A DNA stretch of 9,915 nucleotides from Ktedonobacteraceae bacterium (GTDB lineage Bacteria; Chloroflexota; Ktedonobacteria; Ktedonobacterales; Ktedonobacteraceae), in contig JAFMRP010000102.1 in assembly GCA_017354095.1 (NCBI GenBank), forward strand, positions 1-9,915, in the 5' to 3' direction. The notes beneath the pieces were generated by a model that saw only the letters and a program-made list of their open reading frames with translations, was not told where the DNA came from and searched no databases. Shown piece by piece: positions 6,124 to 9,915 of this stretch (position 1 is the stretch's first letter; each line of letters starts with the position of its first letter). Both the position numbers and the translations under genes were made by a program.

Positions 6124-6153
6124 AGTGTACGCTATTCTCTCTCATTATTCCAA
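6124..6153 (-). promoter_or_regulatory. Candidate promoter of the DUF1634-TauE operon
   Basis: On the minus strand, TTGGAA (plus 6148-6153) and TACACT (plus 6124-6129) are separated by 18 bases, giving a leader of about 25 bases to ATG 6092. Just upstream is a 13-bp palindrome TATCA-TAT-TGATA (6165-6177) that could bind a dimeric regulator. Confidence 0.35.
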
Positions 6154-6164
6154 TACATGATTCA

Positions 6165-6319
6165 TATCATATTGATAACCTGAAGGAATGCATTGTTCTC
6201 TTTCACTGCTTGCTGTGCGTATTTGAAAGTAGAGGCGTTGCAGTTGGTCCGATATTGGGAAGAGAAATGACCTGTTTTTGTGTTTATTTCTATAGAGGGG
6301 ATTGATGTTGTAATATCGG
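6165..6319. repeat. Inverted repeats in the divergent intergenic region
   Basis: Palindrome TATCATATTGATA (6165-6177) and a perfect 8-bp inverted pair CCGATATT (6249-6256) and AATATCGG (6312-6319) with centres 63 bases apart. They lie between the divergent DUF1634-TauE operon and the hydrolase gene, so they are candidate operator sites. A weak plus-strand promoter, ATGACC (6267-6272), 18 bases, TATAGA (6291-6296), lies between the arms of the 8-bp pair. Nothing else was seen in the gap. Confidence 0.35.
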
Positions 6320-6328
6320 TGTACTGCT

Positions 6329-6346
6329 AGAAAGGCCAGGCTTTCT
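6329..6346 (+). promoter_or_regulatory. Hairpin covering the hydrolase Shine-Dalgarno sequence
   Basis: AGAAAG (6329-6334) and CTTTCT (6341-6346) form a perfect 6-bp stem directly before the GTG start at 6347. The only Shine-Dalgarno-like sequence, AGAAAGG, is in the left arm, so the stem would reduce initiation. It also decides nothing between GTG 6347 and later starts. Confidence 0.4.
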
Positions 6347-7351
6347 GTGTCGCTTGAAAAAAAGAAATCAGGATCTCTAAAACCCCTTCTCCTTGGTATG
6401 CTGGGTGGCTGTGTGGGGCTATGTGGAGCAGTGTTTGGCGTAAGCGCCTATATTGTGGACGTCCTGACGCGCCCAAAGCGGCTGGCAAGTTTTTATGATA
6501 TTTATACCTTCACTCCATTTGAACTGAACTTGCCTGCTGAAGAGGTCACCTTCGATCCAATCTCTGGCACCCATAAGGTCAGCGGCTGGTATGTGCCCCA
6601 TCCCAGAGCCACCACTACGATTATTATGTGCCCAGGCTATCGCGGCAAACGCGCCGATATGTTGGGATTATGCGGGCAGCTGTGGAAACGAGGCCACAAT
6701 GTTCTGGTGTTTGAATATTATGGCCATGGAGCTGTGGTTGGCAAGCCCGTGACGCTCGGCTATCGCGAGATCAATGACTTTATGGGAGCCGTTGCCTACG
6801 CCCGGCAGCGAGCACCGCACGCACGCCTGGGCGCGGTCGGTTTCTCGATGGGGGCCTCCGTTTCCATCATGGCCTGCGCCAGAACCACTGAAGTGGAGGC
6901 GCTGGTCTGCGATAGCGCCTTTGCTACTCACAGAAGCGCGATAGCCTATGCGGTGCGGCGTACCTTACACCTGCCCTTCGCTATTTTCGATTGGGTAACC
7001 GATCTTTTGCTCTGGCTGCGCGCTGGCTACCACTTTTACCAGGTCGAGCCGCTGCGCGATATTGAACGCCTCGCCCCACGCCCGGTACTGCTTATCCACG
7101 GCGCGCGCGATACGATCGTTGACCCACGCGATGCTCCTCTCCTCTATGAGAAAGCCGGCGAGCCAAAAGAACTCTGGCTGTTGCCCGAGGCCGATCATTG
7201 TGGCGCCTACTTTGAGGATCGCACTGCCTATATCAAAAAGGTGGCCGATTTCTTCGATCTGCACCTGAGACGATCACGCTCCCCCCTTTCCTTGCAGGAG
7301 CGCAAAACCGGCTGGAGCTCGACCGGCAATCCTTCGGCTGAAGCCAGCTAA
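6347..7351 (+). CDS. Membrane-anchored alpha/beta hydrolase
   Basis: A 334-residue serine hydrolase of the alpha/beta fold, probably tethered to the membrane. Seen: a basic N-terminus (EKKK) followed by a hydrophobic Gly-rich helix at about 13-40 (signal anchor); a cap-free core; CPGYRG (95-100) as the oxyanion-hole loop; the nucleophile elbow G-F-S167-M-G; D255 in HGARDTIVD; and H284 in EADHCG. The catalytic triad is therefore complete. The tail after about residue 308 is polar and disordered-looking. Start is GTG 6347. The next in-frame ATG (6398) would delete the basic residues and split the anchor, so GTG is preferred. The family resembles YqkD-like or BAAT/dienelactone-type hydrolases of unknown substrate. 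It is divergent from the DUF1634-TauE operon and convergent with rnz. Confidence 0.85.
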   Translation: MSLEKKKSGSLKPLLLGMLGGCVGLCGAVFGVSAYIVDVLTRPKRLASFYDIYTFTPFELNLPAEEVTFDPISGTHKVSGWYVPHPRATTTIIMCPGYRGKRADMLGLCGQLWKRGHNVLVFEYYGHGAVVGKPVTLGYREINDFMGAVAYARQRAPHARLGAVGFSMGASVSIMACARTTEVEALVCDSAFATHRSAIAYAVRRTLHLPFAIFDWVTDLLLWLRAGYHFYQVEPLRDIERLAPRPVLLIHGARDTIVDPRDAPLLYEKAGEPKELWLLPEADHCGAYFEDRTAYIKKVADFFDLHLRRSRSPLSLQERKTGWSSTGNPSAEAS

Positions 7352-7354
7352 CCG

Positions 7355-8260
7355 TCAGCGAAACTGCAATGTGACCACCATACCATCACGGGCGGCTCTC
7401 GTGTTCGAAAATACACGACGAGCCGCCTTTTCTGCATACGTGGGATCATTAATCTTCGGGCTGAAATGCGTCAGGATAAGCTCGCGCGCACCGGCCTCCC
7501 TGGCTATGCTCGCCGACTCCTCGGCCAGCATATGAGCGTTGGCACGAGCCTGCGGCAGATCCTCGGGGTTGTCATACATGCTCTCACAAATCAACAGGTC
7601 AACGTCGCGCGCGAATGCACTGAGCGCGGCGGTTGGCCGGGTATCAGTAATATACGCCAGCGCGATGCCACGCCTGGGTTCACCCAGCACCTGCTCGGGC
7701 CTGATACGCTGCCCCTGAAACTCCAGTGTTTCACCATGCTGCAGGCGCGACCAGAGCTGTACAGGCAGCCCGAGCGCCCGCGCCTTGTCAGGCTGGAAGG
7801 CCGGCTGGCGCTTCAGCTCGACACGATAAGCAAGGCACGGAATACCATGCGTGGCCGCTGCACAGGAGCCGTACAGGTTGCCCGGTAGCGGAAACTCTTC
7901 CCCTCCACGCATCTCGTGAATGCGTATCTCAAAAGGCAGCTCGGCCGCAATACGGCGCAGCCCCTCAACAACATAACCGGTACCCACCGGTCCATAAATG
8001 TCCAGCGGCTCGGTACGACCCGCATGCGCTACCATGAATAGCACTCCTGGCAGCCCCGCTACATGATCGGCGTGCATATGCGAAAAACAGATGGCCCCCA
8101 GCTGCCGGAAACCCCATCCCAGCGCTTTCCACGGCACCTGCGTTCCTTCCCCACAATCAAACAACGTTAGCGTCGAGCCGTTGCGCAACAAGACACACGA
8201 AAGCCAGCGCCCCGGCATCGGCATCATCCCACAGGTCCCAAGCAGACAGATATCAATCAT
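7355..8260 (-). CDS. rnz: Ribonuclease Z
   Basis: A 301-residue metallo-beta-lactamase-fold endonuclease that removes the 3' trailer from tRNA precursors in the cytoplasm. Seen: an N-terminal LLGTCGMMPMPGR substrate-loop region; GEGTQ at 38-41; the zinc motif H61-M-H63-A-D65-H66; further ligands H138 (ATHG), D206 (YITDTRP) and H265 (LTHFSP); and NAHM with H243, as usual in RNase Z. The flexible arm is compact and the length is typical. ATG 8260 is the only good start. The Shine-Dalgarno sequence is weak (GGA close by, AAGGGAG about 17 bases away). The stop lies 3 bases from the stop of the convergent hydrolase gene. A long hairpin in its last 75 bases is described separately. Confidence 0.95.
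   Translation of the reverse strand: MIDICLLGTCGMMPMPGRWLSCVLLRNGSTLTLFDCGEGTQVPWKALGWGFRQLGAICFSHMHADHVAGLPGVLFMVAHAGRTEPLDIYGPVGTGYVVEGLRRIAAELPFEIRIHEMRGGEEFPLPGNLYGSCAAATHGIPCLAYRVELKRQPAFQPDKARALGLPVQLWSRLQHGETLEFQGQRIRPEQVLGEPRRGIALAYITDTRPTAALSAFARDVDLLICESMYDNPEDLPQARANAHMLAEESASIAREAGARELILTHFSPKINDPTYAEKAARRVFSNTRAARDGMVVTLQFR
7391..7433 (+). terminator. Intrinsic terminator of the hydrolase, inside the rnz coding sequence
   Basis: Starting 40 bases after the hydrolase stop, GGCGGCTC (7391-7398) pairs with GAGCCGCC (7420-7427). The stem continues as TCGTGT/ACACGA (7399-7404 and 7413-7418) with one bulged base and an 8-base loop: 14 pairs in all. TTTTCT follows directly on the plus strand. 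On the minus strand no U-run follows, so it should stop only plus-strand transcripts. Confidence 0.75.
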
Positions 8261-8324
8261 GGTTCAATCCAGCTATCTCCCTTTGTCGTATCTACAAGCG
8301 ATAAACATTGATCTGAGCACAACC

Positions 8325-8333
8325 ATCATATCA
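8325..8333 (-). promoter_or_regulatory. Candidate extended -10 promoter of rnz
   Basis: On the minus strand TGATATGAT fits an extended -10 element (TGn plus TATGAT, plus-strand 8325-8330), about 65 bases before the rnz start. No good -35 element is present, which extended -10 promoters tolerate. Confidence 0.35.
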
Positions 8334-8439
8334 TAGCCCCGGAAACACAGAAACACCTTTGACCCCCTACATATGGAGAACGATCCATTAGTCATAAAAA
8401 AATAAAATTCCCCTGCCTCAATATAAGTAGTAAAACCTC

Positions 8440-8458
8440 TTCCTATCTATAGTAGGAA
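8440..8458. repeat. Inverted repeat upstream of the DUF4388 promoter
   Basis: TTCCTA (8440-8445) and TAGGAA (8453-8458) form a perfect 6-bp inverted repeat with a 7-base spacer, 15 bases upstream of the -35 box at 8473. Its position suits an operator or activator site. Confidence 0.3.
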
Positions 8459-8472
8459 TAATAGTACATTCA

Positions 8473-8501
8473 TTGACAATAACTTAGCCATATGTTACGA
8501 T
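8473..8501 (+). promoter_or_regulatory. Sigma-A-type promoter with extended -10, reading toward the DUF4388 gene
   Basis: Consensus TTGACA (8473-8478), a 17-base spacer ending in TGT, then TACGAT (8496-8501). The TGn before the -10 box makes it an extended -10 promoter. Expected transcription start is near 8508, leaving an untranslated leader of about 430 bases before ATG 8937, or a separate small RNA. Confidence 0.6.
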
Positions 8502-8936
8502 CAACCGAGTATAGACGTTTCCTGACCTTTACCAATTAAGATAGCTCATTCACTTTCAGTGCTCGCTTTGCAATGAGAACTCGGCGAGTGTATTGTGGAC
8601 ACTAACAGGAAGCTTTCACTGCTTTTCTTATTTTTCCCTTCCTGTACAGTGAGAGAGAGAGTGCATAACTGGGAACACTATTTGTATATGTCACGGCCCG
8701 TATCTGTCGAATGCCTGGCATGCTGTGTTGGTCTTTCCTGAATCACTCCCCTCATTCTTTCCACGATAATTAACATCCCTGGTTCTCGCTCGCTGCCCAT
8801 TGAAAGAAAGTATCTCATCGCAAAATTCTTTGAATATCGTTGGCCGGTACTTGTAGCCGTTACGACAATCGGCTGCCAGTGCCTTCTATGGAGCCCATAG
8901 CCCTGAGAAATTTAATGTTCGGTGGAGTAATGTGCC
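8502..8936 (+). other. Long structured leader or small-RNA region, no confident gene
   Basis: This stretch holds several inverted repeats: CTCATT/AATGAG (8545-8550 and 8572-8577) around a small CACT-TTC-AGTG hairpin; ACAGGAAG/CTTCCTGT (8605-8612 and 8638-8645); and CTTTCACTG/CAGTGAGAG (8613-8621 and 8647-8655, one G-T pair). The last two cross each other. A (GA)5 run lies at 8651-8660. A 10-codon mini-ORF (8573-8605) ends exactly where the ACAGGAAG arm begins but has no Shine-Dalgarno sequence. Nothing recognisable was found from 8661 to 8920. Confidence 0.45.
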
Positions 8937-9512
8937 ATGAGGTCGCGAGGAACAGTTACCGATAAACTCGCTGATGTCGTCCAGGTTCTCCAAATGGCTC
9001 GCAAGACTGGACTCCTGACCGTGAATCGAGATGGTGTGAACAGTTCGGTGGAACAAGGCATGATTACCTTGCGCAATGGAGAAATCGTAGACGCAAGCGT
9101 CGGCTCATTGAGAGGCCCAGCCGCCCTGAATAGTCTTATGATGTGGAGAACTTGCTATTTCGTATTTCAACCCCTGTCGGCCTCGAATACCACCGGCCCT
9201 CTCCCGGTGAGCTCATCATCGAACAATGGCCTTACTACAGGCCCCATCTATGGACGAGAACCAACCCACCCACGTGGGTACCAGGATACCACTCCTTCCG
9301 GGATGTATAACATCCCTTACCGGGTGCGGGAGGCCAACGAAGTCCTACCCTTCTTTAATGGCCTGGGCCTTTCACGAGCACACCGACAATTATTTCTGCT
9401 CATTGATGGAAAGCGCACAGTACAAGAACTTATGCGCTTGATGGGGCATCGGCTCGATGAAGTAGCCGCTCTGCTCTCTGATCTAGAGCGCGCTGGTCTC
9501 ATTCGTCAATAA
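8937..9512 (+). CDS. DUF4388 (PATAN) domain protein
   Basis: A 191-residue cytoplasmic protein. Residues about 8-80 match the DUF4388/PATAN fold: a LADVVQVLQMARKTGLLTV helix and strand, then GMITLRNGEIVDASVG, then an ALNSLMMW helix and a YFVFQP strand. This domain occurs in bacterial response-regulator and gliding or phototaxis signalling proteins. Residues about 81-135 are a Ser/Thr/Pro-rich linker. Residues about 144-191 (RAHRQLFLLIDGKRTVQELMRLMGH...LERAGLIRQ) form a winged-helix-like module often seen C-terminal to it. GGTGGAG at 8921-8927 supports ATG 8937. ATG 8930 gives only an 11-codon ORF in another frame. A membrane sensor gene follows after 21 bases, so a role in signal output is likely; the partner is not known. 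Confidence 0.8.
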   Translation: MRSRGTVTDKLADVVQVLQMARKTGLLTVNRDGVNSSVEQGMITLRNGEIVDASVGSLRGPAALNSLMMWRTCYFVFQPLSASNTTGPLPVSSSSNNGLTTGPIYGREPTHPRGYQDTTPSGMYNIPYRVREANEVLPFFNGLGLSRAHRQLFLLIDGKRTVQELMRLMGHRLDEVAALLSDLERAGLIRQ

Positions 9513-9533
9513 TTAGTAAAGGATCAGTCTCTT

Positions 9534-9915
9534 ATGATTCAACAAACATCCTCTGCGAGAAAGCGCGTTTCCTTAACGGTCTCCATCTCCCTGCTTCTCG
9601 CCGCTGTTGCTATTATTCCGCTCCTGCTGGTAGTCGCCAGTATCTGGAGCTTCCTGCGTCCCGCCCTGGTCAATCAGATCAGCAACGATATGGCCCGAGA
9701 TGCACAAACACGCGTCCAACTGATTGATGCCTATTTCTCCGAACGCCTCAATGATATCAAAACCATCAGTCAGGCCACTCCCATCAAAAATCTGCTGGCC
9801 GGCGATATCAATAGCCGCGATGCCGCTAATGACGTGCTCTTTACCGCTCAACACCGCGATATCGCAAACTACATCAATATCTCGCTGCTGAATGCCAGAG
9901 GGGGCGTTACCCTCT
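9534..9915 (+). CDS. Membrane sensor protein, N-terminal part (cut by window end)
   Basis: An open frame from ATG 9534 to the window end (127 codons, no stop), with AAAGGA at 9518-9523. Seen: a short basic N-terminus (SARKR), one transmembrane helix at about residues 13-40, then an extracytoplasmic helical segment (NQISNDMARDAQTRVQLID, FSERLNDIKTISQ) typical of the first helix of a Cache-type sensor domain. Such proteins usually continue through a second membrane helix and HAMP domain into a kinase, phosphatase, cyclase or chemoreceptor output, which lies outside the window. It is the second gene of a likely operon with the DUF4388 protein. The sensor call is good; the output type is unknown. 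Confidence 0.75.
   Translation, partial: MIQQTSSARKRVSLTVSISLLLAAVAIIPLLLVVASIWSFLRPALVNQISNDMARDAQTRVQLIDAYFSERLNDIKTISQATPIKNLLAGDINSRDAANDVLFTAQHRDIANYINISLLNARGGVTL

Noticed and set aside
7466..8037. Plus-strand ORFs opposite rnz
   Set aside because: They are antisense shadows; rnz on the minus strand has every conserved metal-binding motif.
8605..8655. Classical H-type pseudoknot
   Set aside because: The crossing stems leave loops of 0 and 1 bases across 8-9-bp helices, which is sterically poor; alternative folds are more likely than a true pseudoknot.
8930..8965. ATG 8930 as the start of the DUF4388 gene or of a leader peptide
   Set aside because: It is out of frame, gives only 11 codons, and sits 2 bases from the Shine-Dalgarno sequence, too close for use.

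Overview
The window is ordinary bacterial chromosome with an accessory-looking left third. No rRNA or tRNA genes, CRISPR array or intact insertion sequence was seen. The gene set fits a large, regulation-rich soil bacterium: an MFS pump, a nucleotidyltransferase, an M20 peptidase, a TauE/DUF1634 pair, RNase Z, and a DUF4388 (PATAN) protein next to a membrane sensor. The combination, the moderate GC content and the roomy intergenic regions suggest Chloroflexota, perhaps Ktedonobacteria. That placement is an impression from gene content, not a database result.

Left region (1-2724). An MFS drug-efflux-type transporter (148-1500) is followed by a 227-base gap and a nucleotidyltransferase (1728-2645). 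The nucleotidyltransferase active-site motif resembles that of kanamycin nucleotidyltransferase. The gap holds a 36-codon leader ORF with its own Shine-Dalgarno sequence, Arg-Leu-Arg and Arg-Leu-Lys motifs, and a terminator-like hairpin with a U-rich tail just after its stop. This resembles a ribosome-mediated attenuator of an antibiotic-inducible gene and is the most interesting feature here. A long hairpin (2680-2724) closes the unit.

Middle low-density region (2646-3481). This stretch carries no confident gene. It holds a coding-like minus-strand ORF of unknown function (2700-3026) and three clusters of short 9-10-nt periodic repeats (2982-3010, 3099-3144, 3210-3288). It looks like the remains of a decayed mobile-element or replication-type gene on the minus strand.

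Right region (3482-8260). An M20-family amidohydrolase (+) converges on a translationally coupled DUF1634-TauE pair (-). These diverge from a membrane-anchored alpha/beta hydrolase (+), which converges with RNase Z (-) across a 3-base gap. The hydrolase's apparent intrinsic terminator lies inside the rnz coding sequence.

Far right (8261-9915). A 676-base intergenic region carries a good extended -10 promoter about 430 bases ahead of a DUF4388 gene, with mutually exclusive inverted repeats in the presumed leader. The DUF4388 gene is followed after 21 bases by a membrane sensor protein cut by the window end. The two probably form a signalling operon.
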